A DNA stretch of 64,000 nucleotides. It comes from JAKVAV01 sp047633195. GTDB taxonomy: Bacteria; Bacteroidota; Bacteroidia; Flavobacteriales_D; Cryomorphaceae. A program made the translations under genes and the position numbers. The notes beneath the pieces were generated by a model that did no database searches, had not been told where the DNA came from, and was given only the letters and a program-made list of their open reading frames with translations. Below are positions 8,343 through 15,962 of the stretch, one piece after another; the first letter of the stretch is position 1; each line of letters opens with the position of its first letter. The DNA lies in NCBI GenBank assembly GCA_047633195.1, contig JBLIEU010000001.1, positions 102,963 to 166,962 on the forward strand, in the 5' to 3' direction.

Positions 8343-8894
8343 TTATTTACCTGCAGCTTTACCTGCTTTTCTTCTAATATGTTCACCAACGAAACGCACA
8401 CCTTTTCCCTTGTATGGTTCAGGCTTTCTTAATGAGCGAATCTTTGCAGCAACTTGCCCAATCAACTGTTTGTCGTGAGACTCAAGTGTAATTATTGGAT
8501 TTTTTCCTTTCGCTTGATCAGCCCCAATTATAATTTCGGTTGGGACTTCGAAAACTATGGGGTGAGAAAATCCTAGAGCAACTTCCAATCGCTGACCTTG
8601 AACTTTCGCTCTATAACCTACACCAACCAATTCTTGCTTAATAGTATAACCTTGGCTAACGCCTTCAACCATATTTTTCACAAGAGAGCGGTACAAACCA
8701 TGCAGTGCTTTGGATTGTTTTTCTTCGTTAGCTCTTTCGAAAGAGATTACGCCATCCTCAACCTTACAAGTAATTAAAGGATTTAACTGTTGTGTTAATT
8801 CCCCTTTCTTTCCTTTCACCGTTACCACGCTGTCTTTGACCTCTATGGTTACGCCATCGGGAACAGATATGTGAGCTTTTCCTATTCGAGACAT
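8343..8894 (-). CDS. rplF: 50S ribosomal protein L6
   Basis: Protein uL6, 183 residues, near the factor-binding site. Two repeated alpha/beta domains are recognisable (MSRIGKAHISVPDGVTIEV at the N-terminus, GFSHPIVFEVP in domain 2), with KPEPYKGKGVRF near the C-terminus. It is 18 bases after rpsH. Confidence 0.98.
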   Translation of the reverse strand: MSRIGKAHISVPDGVTIEVKDSVVTVKGKKGELTQQLNPLITCKVEDGVISFERANEEKQSKALHGLYRSLVKNMVEGVSQGYTIKQELVGVGYRAKVQGQRLEVALGFSHPIVFEVPTEIIIGADQAKGKNPIITLESHDKQLIGQVAAKIRSLRKPEPYKGKGVRFVGEHIRRKAGKAAGK

Positions 8895-8912
8895 TGCTGT
8901 TCTATTTTCTTT

Positions 8913-9311
8913 TTAGTAAACGTAGCAAACTACTTCGCCACCTACTTTTTGGACTCTGGCTTCCTTATCGGTCATAATCCCTCTAGAGGTAGATACGATG
9001 GAAACTCCTAAGCCATTCAATACACGTGGTAATTCTCCAGATCCAGCGTATTGTCTAAGCCCAGGTCTTGACGCGCGCTGGAGCTTTTTGATAGCTGGAA
9101 TTTTACTTACCGGATGATACTTCAAAGCAATCTTAATTGAACCTTGAGGGGAATCATCTTGCATTTTATAATTCAGGATATAACCTTTCTCCATTAGGAT
9201 TTTGGTAATCTCCTTTTTCATGTTAGATGCAGGTATAACCACAACTCGCTTCTTAGCGGTCATTGCGTTTCTAATACGCGTTAGGTAATCTGCAATTGGA
9301 TCTGAGTACAT
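8913..9311 (-). CDS. rpsH: 30S ribosomal protein S8
   Basis: The 16S rRNA-binding protein uS8, 132 residues. It starts MYSDPIADYLTRIRNA and has the C-terminal signature NGLGVSIVSTSRGIMTDKEARV. In E. coli S8 represses the spc operon; that cannot be judged here. It is 18 bases after rpsN. Confidence 0.98.
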   Translation of the reverse strand: MYSDPIADYLTRIRNAMTAKKRVVVIPASNMKKEITKILMEKGYILNYKMQDDSPQGSIKIALKYHPVSKIPAIKKLQRASRPGLRQYAGSGELPRVLNGLGVSIVSTSRGIMTDKEARVQKVGGEVVCYVY

Positions 9312-9329
9312 AATCTCTTATTCTTTGAA

Positions 9330-9599
9330 TTACCAGCTGGCCTTTTTAATACCGGGAATCTTCCCTTCCAATGCCATCTCGCGAAAAGTAACACGTGATA
9401 GACCGAATTGACGCATATAACCTCTCGGGCGCCCCGTTATTTTGCAGCGATTGTGCATTCTAACTTTTGATGAATTCTTAGGGAGTTTTTGAAGCGCATC
9501 CCAGTCACCAGCTTCTTTCAAAGCTTTACGCTTGTCAGCGTACTTGGCCACCATTTTCTCGCGCTTTCGTTCTCTCGCCTTCATTGATTCCTTTGCCAT
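9330..9599 (-). CDS. rpsN: 30S ribosomal protein S14 (zinc-independent type)
   Basis: Protein uS14, 89 residues, the longer C-minus form. The region RMHNRCKITGRPRGYMRQFGLSR lacks the CxxC pairs of the 61-residue zinc type. It lies between rplE (9 bases) and rpsH. Confidence 0.97.
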   Translation of the reverse strand: MAKESMKARERKREKMVAKYADKRKALKEAGDWDALQKLPKNSSKVRMHNRCKITGRPRGYMRQFGLSRVTFREMALEGKIPGIKKASW

Positions 9600-9608
9600 G
9601 CCTACTAT

Positions 9609-10157
9609 TTATTTCTTTGTGAATGGAAATCCGAAAGAACCCAATAGAGCCTTTGCTTCTTCGTCACTACTTGCATCAGTAACGAAGGTGATATCCATAC
9701 CAGTGATTTTACTTACTTTCTCAATATTGATCTCAGGAAAGATGATCTGCTCAGTAATTCCCATGTTGAAATTCCCTCGTCCGTCGAAGCCAGTAACCTT
9801 CACGCCGCGAAAATCTCGTGTTCGTGGCAGAGCAACTGAAATTAATCTGTCCAAAAATTCAAACATTTTATCACCGCGAAGTGTCACTTTCGCACCGATA
9901 GGCATTCCTTTACGAAGTTTGAAGTTTGAGATATCCTTCTTAGAATAAGTAGGAATTGCTTTTTGACCTGCAATTGCACTCATTTCCTGAACTGAAGTTT
10001 CAACAATCTTCTTATCAGCTACTGCTTCTCCCAGACCTTGGCTCAAGATAATCTTCTCGAGTCGTGGAATTTCCATTGACGACTTGTAACCAAACTCCTT
10101 CTTAAGCGCCGGGACTACTTCTTCAGCGTACTTTGTTTTTAACCTCGGGGTGTACAT
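9609..10157 (-). CDS. rplE: 50S ribosomal protein L5
   Basis: The 5S rRNA-binding protein uL5, 182 residues, in the central protuberance. It has the signature PRLEKIILSQGLGEA, the LPRTRDFRGV segment and the NMGITEQIIFPEI C-terminal motif. It starts 2 bases after the rplX stop. Confidence 0.98.
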   Translation of the reverse strand: MYTPRLKTKYAEEVVPALKKEFGYKSSMEIPRLEKIILSQGLGEAVADKKIVETSVQEMSAIAGQKAIPTYSKKDISNFKLRKGMPIGAKVTLRGDKMFEFLDRLISVALPRTRDFRGVKVTGFDGRGNFNMGITEQIIFPEINIEKVSKITGMDITFVTDASSDEEAKALLGSFGFPFTKK

Positions 10158-10159
10158 GA

Positions 10160-10474
10160 TTATACTTGTTCTCCTGATTTCTTAAAATATCTAACCGACT
10201 TTCCATCGGAATTTTTCTTGTATGCTACTCTTTCTCCCTTCTTAGTTGTAGGATCTACTAACAGTAGGTTAGAAATGTGAATAGCTGCTTCCTTTTTGGT
10301 AATACCACCTTGAGGGCTAGCTGCGCTCGGTTTTGTGTGACGAGATACCATATTCACACCCTCTACTATGGCGCGATATCTCTCCCGATCAACGCTTACA
10401 ACACGGCCCGTTGATCCTTTGGACACACCTGTCGTTACTTGTACATTATCTCCTTTCTTGATGTAAATTTTCAT
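10160..10474 (-). CDS. rplX: 50S ribosomal protein L24
   Basis: Assembly-initiator protein uL24, 104 residues, with an N-terminal KOW motif (IKKGDNVQVTTGVSKGSTGRVVSVDRER) and the GVNMVSRHTKPS continuation. It is 19 bases after rplN. Confidence 0.97.
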   Translation of the reverse strand: MKIYIKKGDNVQVTTGVSKGSTGRVVSVDRERYRAIVEGVNMVSRHTKPSAASPQGGITKKEAAIHISNLLLVDPTTKKGERVAYKKNSDGKSVRYFKKSGEQV

Positions 10475-10493
10475 CTCTTCGGATTTGTGTGGT

Positions 10494-10862
10494 TTAAATT
10501 ACCTCAGGGGCTAATGATACGATTTTCATAAACTGCTTTTCACGTAGTTCACGAGCGACAGGGCCAAAAATTCGAGTTCCTCTCATTTCCCCTGCATTGT
10601 TCAAAAGAACAACAGCATTATCGTCAAAGCGGATGTAGGAACCGTCAGCTCGACGTACTTCCTTTCGCACCCTAACCACTACGGCTCTAGAAACTATACC
10701 TTTCTTTACGTTTCCTGAAGGCATCGCATCCTTCACGGTGACCACTATCTGATCTCCGACAGATGCATACCGACGCTTAGTGCCTCCGAGAACTCGGATA
10801 CAAGCCACTTCTTTGGCACCACTATTGTCGGCAACTCTAAGCCTACTTTCCTGTTGTATCAT
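10494..10862 (-). CDS. rplN: 50S ribosomal protein L14
   Basis: Protein uL14, 122 residues, at the subunit interface. It begins MIQQESRLRVADNSGAKEVACIRV and ends with GTRIFGPVARELREKQFMKIVSLAPEV. It is 9 bases after rpsQ. Confidence 0.98.
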   Translation of the reverse strand: MIQQESRLRVADNSGAKEVACIRVLGGTKRRYASVGDQIVVTVKDAMPSGNVKKGIVSRAVVVRVRKEVRRADGSYIRFDDNAVVLLNNAGEMRGTRIFGPVARELREKQFMKIVSLAPEVI

Positions 10863-10871
10863 TTCAAAAAA

Positions 10872-11129
10872 TTATTTAGCTCTTTCCAATACTTCAACCA
10901 AACGCCAATTCTTGCGTTTGCTCAATGGTCTTGTTTCCATGATTTTCACTGTGTCACCAGCATTACAATCATTCGTTTCGTCGTGAGCGACGAATTTTGT
11001 GGTCTTTTTCACAAACTTCCCGTAAAGACCATGCTTCACTTTCCGTTCTACCACTACTGTGATGCTTTTCTCCATCTTGTTAGATGATACCACACCAATA
11101 CGTTGTTTTCTAAGATTTCTCTCTGACAT
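10872..11129 (-). CDS. rpsQ: 30S ribosomal protein S17
   Basis: Protein uS17, 85 residues, an OB-fold primary rRNA binder. It has RIGVVSSNKMEKSITVVVERKVKHGLYGKFV and GDTVKIMETRPLSKRKNWRLVEVLERA. It lies between rpmC (14 bases) and rplN. Confidence 0.98.
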   Translation of the reverse strand: MSERNLRKQRIGVVSSNKMEKSITVVVERKVKHGLYGKFVKKTTKFVAHDETNDCNAGDTVKIMETRPLSKRKNWRLVEVLERAK

Positions 11130-11143
11130 GATTCAGATATTCT

Positions 11144-11344
11144 TTATTTCTTATCGCTAAGTTGACGTTCACGCACCGCCGTTTTTAATCTTGCTACAGT
11201 TCTACGTTGCGCTCTTAACTGCATCGGGTTTTCTAGTGCTGCAACCGAATGGTTCAGCCTAAGTTTCCCAAAATTTTCCTCTTCGATCTCTAGCTTTTCG
11301 ATGAGTTCATCGGTCGTGAGATCTCTAATGTCTTTTGCCTTCAT
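11144..11344 (-). CDS. rpmC: 50S ribosomal protein L29
   Basis: A helical 66-residue protein uL29 near the exit tunnel. It has MKAKDIRDLTTDELIEKLEIEEENFGKLRLNHSVAALENPMQLRAQRRTVARLKT. It is 6 bases after rplP. Confidence 0.97.
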   Translation of the reverse strand: MKAKDIRDLTTDELIEKLEIEEENFGKLRLNHSVAALENPMQLRAQRRTVARLKTAVRERQLSDKK

Positions 11345-11350
11345 AACTTC

Positions 11351-11776
11351 TTATGCTTGAACGCTAAAATCGCGTCGAATCACAAATTTTGTTTTCACTG
11401 GTAACTTTTGTGAAGCCAGTCTTAATGCTTCTTTTGCTACCTCTAGAGGAACAGAGTCCACTTCAAATAAGATTCGGCCTGGTCGAACTACTGCCACCCA
11501 ATGACTAGGGGCTCCTTTACCCTTACCCATACGTACTTCTGCAGGTTTAGAGGTGATTGGCTTGTCTGGAAAAATTCTAATCCAAACTTTCCCTTCACGT
11601 TTCATATATCTGTTCAGTGCGATACGAGAGGCTTCGATTTGCCGAGAGGTAATAAAACCCTCATCCATCGTTTTGATTGCGAAGGATCCGAATGCAATTG
11701 AGGCACCTCTGGTTGCATTCCCTTTAATGCGACCCTTTTGCATTTTTCTAAACTTCGTTCTCTTCGGTTGTAACAT
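11351..11776 (-). CDS. rplP: 50S ribosomal protein L16
   Basis: Protein uL16, 141 residues, near the A-site tRNA and peptidyl-transferase centre. It has MLQPKRTKFRKMQKGRIKG and the GKGKGAPSHWVAVVRPGRILFEV motif. It is 18 bases after rpsC. Confidence 0.98.
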   Translation of the reverse strand: MLQPKRTKFRKMQKGRIKGNATRGASIAFGSFAIKTMDEGFITSRQIEASRIALNRYMKREGKVWIRIFPDKPITSKPAEVRMGKGKGAPSHWVAVVRPGRILFEVDSVPLEVAKEALRLASQKLPVKTKFVIRRDFSVQA

Positions 11777-11794
11777 TGCTGTTCGTCTTAATTC

Positions 11795-12523
11795 TTAGTT
11801 ACGTCTTGCTCTTGGCTTGCGACTCCCACCACCAGCAGCGCCGCGTGGACCTCCACCAGGAGAATTACTCTTCTCAAAAGAAGGTGAAAGATCTCTTTTA
11901 CCGTATACCTCTCCTTTGCAAATCCATACCTTCACTCCTAGACGACCCATTTTCGTGTGAGCCTCTGCTTGGTAATAATCTATATCTGCGCGAAAAGTAT
12001 GCAATGGTGTTCTTCCTTCCTTATAGGATTCAGTTCTTGCCATTTCAGCGCCGTTCAATCGGCCTGCAACGGTGACTTTAATTCCTTCAGCACCCATTCT
12101 CATGGTGGCCGCAATGGACATCTTTACTGCACGTCTGAAAGATATTCTTCCTTCTATTTGACGTGCGATACTCTCCGCAACTAATCTTGCATCAAGCTCT
12201 GGACGCTTTACTTCGAAGATGTTGATTTGAACTTCCTTATTGGTAAGTTTCTTCAACTCCTCTTTAAGTTTATCTACTTCTGATCCACCTCTACCAATAA
12301 TTACACCTGGACGTGCAGTCTTAATAGTAATCGTAACAAGTTTAAGAGTTCTTTCGATAATCACTGCAGCAACACTAGCCTTAGCCAAACGAACATCTAG
12401 GTATTTACGAATCTTGTCGTCCTCAACAATCTTATCGCTGTAATCACGACCTCCGTACCAGTTTGAATCCCATCCGCGGATGAATCCCAGTCTGTTTCCT
12501 ATCGGGTTGGTTTTCTGTCCCAT
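11795..12523 (-). CDS. rpsC: 30S ribosomal protein S3
   Basis: Protein uS3, 242 residues, part of the mRNA entry site. The N-terminal KH domain has the GRGGSEVDKLKEELKKLT GxxG region. The C-terminal domain has SIARQIEGRISFRRAVKMSI and GAEGIKVTVAGRLNGAEMAR. The tail is Gly/Arg-rich. It starts 1 base after the rplV stop. Confidence 0.98.
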   Translation of the reverse strand: MGQKTNPIGNRLGFIRGWDSNWYGGRDYSDKIVEDDKIRKYLDVRLAKASVAAVIIERTLKLVTITIKTARPGVIIGRGGSEVDKLKEELKKLTNKEVQINIFEVKRPELDARLVAESIARQIEGRISFRRAVKMSIAATMRMGAEGIKVTVAGRLNGAEMARTESYKEGRTPLHTFRADIDYYQAEAHTKMGRLGVKVWICKGEVYGKRDLSPSFEKSNSPGGGPRGAAGGGSRKPRARRN

Positions 12524-12524
12524 A

Positions 12525-12920
12525 TTATTTGACGGTATCTAAAATGATGGTTACATGATTTGACCTCTTGCGAATCCGGTGAGCTCTTCCCTGAGGGGCA
12601 GGTCTCAACCTTTTCAACATTCGACCACTATCAACGGATATTTCTTTGATAATCAAGTTTTCCTCGTCGGCGCTTTTGTCTTCATTCTTCGCTTGCCAGT
12701 TAGCAATGCCTGAAAGAACTAGTTTCTCCAATCGTCGAGCTGCATCTTGAGGCATAAACTTTAACATGTTTAGCGCTTGCAACACATTTTCACCTCGGAT
12801 AACGTCAGCTACCTTTCGCATCTTGCGTGGAGAAGTAGGAACATTATTCAACTTGGCAATTGCCAAAGTCTTTCTTTCCTCTTTTCTTTTATCGGCTGCG
12901 ATCTGTTTTCTTGATCCCAT
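12525..12920 (-). CDS. rplV: 50S ribosomal protein L22
   Basis: Protein uL22, 131 residues, whose hairpin lines the exit tunnel. It has the NVPTSPRKMRKVADVIRGENVLQALNMLKFMP core and the RAPQGRAHRIRKRSNHVTI hairpin region. It is 23 bases after rpsS. Confidence 0.97.
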   Translation of the reverse strand: MGSRKQIAADKRKEERKTLAIAKLNNVPTSPRKMRKVADVIRGENVLQALNMLKFMPQDAARRLEKLVLSGIANWQAKNEDKSADEENLIIKEISVDSGRMLKRLRPAPQGRAHRIRKRSNHVTIILDTVK

Positions 12921-12943
12921 TCTTAATTCAGTTTAAGTCGGTT

Positions 12944-13222
12944 CTACCGCTTTTTATCTTTACGATTTCCTGCATGACCGCGATAAGTGCGTGTCGGGGC
13001 AAATTCACCAAACTTGTGTCCTACCATGTTCTCCGTCACGTAAACAGGAATAAACTTGTTACCGTTGTGAACAGCGATGGTCGAACCTACAAATTCGGGA
13101 ATAATCGTACTGGCTCTAGACCAAGTTTTAATTACAGATTTCTTTCCACTTGTCTGGGCTGCTTCTACACGGCTCAGCAATTTGTAGTGTACGAAAGGCG
13201 GTTTTTTGAGTGATCTACTCAT
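12944..13222 (-). CDS. rpsS: 30S ribosomal protein S19
   Basis: Protein uS19, 92 residues, in the small-subunit head. It starts MSRSLKKPPFVHYKLL and has the signature ITVHNGxxFIPVYVTENMVGHKFGEFAPTRTYRGH-like run (here AVHNGNKFIPVYVTENMVGH). It is 7 bases after rplB. Confidence 0.98.
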   Translation of the reverse strand: MSRSLKKPPFVHYKLLSRVEAAQTSGKKSVIKTWSRASTIIPEFVGSTIAVHNGNKFIPVYVTENMVGHKFGEFAPTRTYRGHAGNRKDKKR

Positions 13223-13229
13223 ATCTCAA

Positions 13230-14054
13230 TTATTTCTTTCTTCTTTCGATAATGTACTTGTTAGAAGCCTTCTTCTTGTTGCGTGTTTTGTAACCCTTCG
13301 AAGGAATACCATTACGCGAACGAGGCTGACCTCCCGAATTCTTCCCTTCACCACCACCCATTGGGTGATCGACTGGGTTCATAACAACTCCACGAACTCT
13401 TGGGCGACGTCCTAACCAACGACTTCGACCTGCTTTCCCGGAACGCAATAGGAAATGATCTCCATTTGAAACAGTTCCGATTGTCGCTATGCAGGTTACA
13501 AGCACCATTCTTGTTTCACTTGAAGGCATTTTAAGAATAGCATATTTACCATCTCTAGCTGTAAGCTGTGCATATGCACCTGCGCCCCTAGCTATAACAC
13601 CTCCCTGACCAGGCCGCATCTCAATATTGTGAACTACCGTTCCCAAAGGAATTTCGCTTAAATAAAGAGCATTGCCGACATCTGGAGAAACACCTTCACC
13701 ACTTTTGATAGTCTGTCCAACTTCGATTCCTTCAGGAGCAATTATGTACCGCTTCTCACCGTCAGTATATTGCACCAATGAAATACGTGCAGTTCTGTTT
13801 GGATCGTATTCAACAGTTTTTACTTCTGCATCCACTCCATGCTTGTCGCGCTTGAAATCAATAATACGGTAACGACGTTTGTGACCTCCACCCGTGTAGC
13901 GCATTGTCATACGCCCTTGGTTGTTACGCCCACCAGACTTACTGATTGGAGCCAAAAGAGATTTCTCTGGCTTAGACTCCGTAATCTCGGTGAATGCACT
14001 TAGGATTTTATGTCGTTGCCCTGGTGTTGTAGGCTTTAGTTTTCTAACCGGCAT
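13230..14054 (-). CDS. rplB: 50S ribosomal protein L2
   Basis: Protein uL2, 274 residues, close to the peptidyl-transferase centre. It has MPVRKLKPTTPGQRHK, the KSGGRNNQGRMTMRYTGGGHKRRYR RNA-binding segment and the C-terminal VRGVVMNPVDHPMGGGEGKNSGGQPRSRNG motif with the functionally important His. It is 11 bases after rplW. Confidence 0.98.
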   Translation of the reverse strand: MPVRKLKPTTPGQRHKILSAFTEITESKPEKSLLAPISKSGGRNNQGRMTMRYTGGGHKRRYRIIDFKRDKHGVDAEVKTVEYDPNRTARISLVQYTDGEKRYIIAPEGIEVGQTIKSGEGVSPDVGNALYLSEIPLGTVVHNIEMRPGQGGVIARGAGAYAQLTARDGKYAILKMPSSETRMVLVTCIATIGTVSNGDHFLLRSGKAGRSRWLGRRPRVRGVVMNPVDHPMGGGEGKNSGGQPRSRNGIPSKGYKTRNKKKASNKYIIERRKK

Positions 14055-14065
14055 CTCTCAGTCTT

Positions 14066-14359
14066 TTAAATATTGCTGTATATGTCGATGGTTTCTCCCT
14101 CGGCTACTGTGACTACTGCTTTTTTGTAAGCCGAAGTCTTTCCAGTTACCATACCCGTCTTCGTGTTGCGGGACTTTGCTTTACCTGCGTAACGCATCGT
14201 CCATACTTTATTAACACTAACGTCATATAGCTTTTCGATGGCCTCCTTGATCTCAATTTTATTGGCCTCTTTGTTCACGTAGAATCCATAACGGTCCAAT
14301 TTCTCTGAAATCGCAGTCATCTTTTCTGTAACAATTGGCTTTAAAACAATACGACTCAT
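14066..14359 (-). CDS. rplW: 50S ribosomal protein L23
   Basis: Exit-tunnel rim protein uL23, 97 residues from the ATG at 14359, which overlaps the rplD stop by one base. A GTG one codon upstream (14362) could add one residue; the ATG overlap is the more usual coupled arrangement. It has IVLKPIVTEKMTAISEK, NKIEIKEAIEKLYDVSVNKV and the AYKKAVVTVAEGETID end. Confidence 0.96.
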   Translation of the reverse strand: MSRIVLKPIVTEKMTAISEKLDRYGFYVNKEANKIEIKEAIEKLYDVSVNKVWTMRYAGKAKSRNTKTGMVTGKTSAYKKAVVTVAEGETIDIYSNI

Positions 14360-14994
14360 CACTTAGCAGTTCTTTTTAATGTATTCTCTATCACTTCGAT
14401 AGCGCTTTCCGCAATTACCAATCGATTACAGTTCATGATGTCATAAGTGCTTAACTCATTGACGCTCACAACCTTATGCTTCTGGACGTTACGGGACGAC
14501 AAAGATAGCGTTTTATCTGTACCAGTGGTAATCAAAAGTGGTTTTTGATCAACCAACTTCAAAGCAGTCATCATTGTGATGTAGGCACTGGTCTTTGGAG
14601 CTTCCATTTTAACATCTTCAATGATGATAATTTGGTTTTCTTTTGCTCGATAGCTTAAGGCTGACTTCCGCGCAAGTTGCTTCAATTTCTTGTTCAACTT
14701 AAAGCTGTAATCTTTTGGTCTTGGACCAAAAACACGACCTCCACCTCTAAACAATGGGTTCTTGATATCTCCCGCACGGGCTGTACCAGTTCCTTTTTGC
14801 TTTTTGATCTTGCGTCCGCTTCCCTTTACATCAGAGCGTTCTTTCGCTTTATGAGTACCCTGTCGGTTGTTAGCGCCGTACTGCTTCACATCCATGTAAA
14901 TGGCGTGATCGTTAGGCTCGATTCCGAAAACGGAATCATCCAATTTAACCTTTTTGGTCTCCTTTCCTTCGATATTGTAGACTGAAAGTTCCAT
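14359..14994 (-). CDS. rplD: 50S ribosomal protein L4
   Basis: Protein uL4, 211 residues, whose loop lines the exit tunnel. It contains the GTKAKERSDVKGSGRK-like loop, the KQKGTGTARAGDIKNPLFRGGGRVFGPRPKDYSFKLNKK core and the C-terminal Rossmann-like half. The start overlaps the rplC stop by one base and the end overlaps the rplW start, indicating tight translational coupling. In E. coli L4 represses its own operon; that is not testable here. Confidence 0.98.
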   Translation of the reverse strand: MELSVYNIEGKETKKVKLDDSVFGIEPNDHAIYMDVKQYGANNRQGTHKAKERSDVKGSGRKIKKQKGTGTARAGDIKNPLFRGGGRVFGPRPKDYSFKLNKKLKQLARKSALSYRAKENQIIIIEDVKMEAPKTSAYITMMTALKLVDQKPLLITTGTDKTLSLSSRNVQKHKVVSVNELSTYDIMNCNRLVIAESAIEVIENTLKRTAK

Positions 14995-15617
14995 TAGTTT
15001 TTCTCCAAGATTAGAAATGAACCTTTTGCTCCAGGTACAGAACCTTTCACAATCAGTAATGATTCTTCGGCCATCACTTTAATTACTTGGATGTTCTCCA
15101 AAGTAACTCGAGCATCACCCATTTGTCCTGCCATCTTCATACCCTTAAAAACTCTCGCGGGATCCGAAGCAGCACCAATGGATCCAGGGGCACGCCCTCT
15201 GTTGTGCTGACCGTGGGTTGCATCTCCAACTCCACGGAAGTTATGACGTTTTACTACACCCTGAAAACCCTTTCCTTTCGATTTTCCGCACACATCGATA
15301 AACTCACCTTCGGCGAAAATATCAACTGTTACTTCATCTCCGAGTTTATAATCACCCTTAAAGTGCTCAAATTCAGCTAATTTCTTCTTAGGAGAAGTCT
15401 TCGCTTTTTTGAAATGCCCTTTGAGTGGAGCGGGAGTATTTTTCTCCTTCCGTTCGCCGAATCCTAACTGAATGGCTTTGTAACCATCGTTATCTTCGGT
15501 CTTCACTTGTGTTACAACACAAGGACCAGCTTGTATGATCGTACATGCGAAGTTTTTACCGTCTTCGCCTACGAACATACTGGTCATTCCTACTTTTTTA
15601 CCAATTAAACCAGGCAT
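14994..15617 (-). CDS. rplC: 50S ribosomal protein L3
   Basis: Protein uL3, 207 residues, an early assembly protein reaching the peptidyl-transferase centre. It begins MPGLIGKKVGMTSMFVGEDG and has the GKSKGKGFQGVVKRHNFRGVGDATHGQHNRGRAPGSIGAASDPARVFKGMKMAGQMG signature. It is 17 bases after rpsJ. Confidence 0.98.
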   Translation of the reverse strand: MPGLIGKKVGMTSMFVGEDGKNFACTIIQAGPCVVTQVKTEDNDGYKAIQLGFGERKEKNTPAPLKGHFKKAKTSPKKKLAEFEHFKGDYKLGDEVTVDIFAEGEFIDVCGKSKGKGFQGVVKRHNFRGVGDATHGQHNRGRAPGSIGAASDPARVFKGMKMAGQMGDARVTLENIQVIKVMAEESLLIVKGSVPGAKGSFLILEKN

Positions 15618-15634
15618 CTTCTCTATTGTAATTA

Positions 15635-15940
15635 TTAAACTTTAATCTCTACTTCAACCCCACTGGGTAATTCCAAACGCATAAGAGCATCAACTGTCTT
15701 CGAAGAAGAACTATAAATGTCCAAAAGACGCTTGTAAGAGCAGAGTTCAAATTGTTCTCTAGACTTTTTGTTAACGTGTGGTGAACGTAAAACAGTGTAG
15801 ATGCGCTTGTGTGTAGGTAGCGGAATTGGCCCACTAATTACTGCACCTGTTGACTTTACGGTCTTCACAATTTTTTCAGCTGATTTGTCGACCAAATTAT
15901 GATCGTACGACTTTAGCTTAATGCGGATTTTTTGACTCAT
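15635..15940 (-). CDS. rpsJ: 30S ribosomal protein S10
   Basis: Protein uS10, 101 residues, in the small-subunit head; in E. coli it also acts as NusE in antitermination. It has IRIKLKSYDHNLVDKSAEKIV and the loop signature ISGPIPLPTHKRIYTVLRSPHVNKKSREQFE. It starts 22 bases after fusA. tuf, which sits between fusA and rpsJ in many bacteria, is absent. Confidence 0.98.
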   Translation of the reverse strand: MSQKIRIKLKSYDHNLVDKSAEKIVKTVKSTGAVISGPIPLPTHKRIYTVLRSPHVNKKSREQFELCSYKRLLDIYSSSSKTVDALMRLELPSGVEVEIKV

Positions 15941-15962
15941 CGTTATGAATGCTACTTATTAA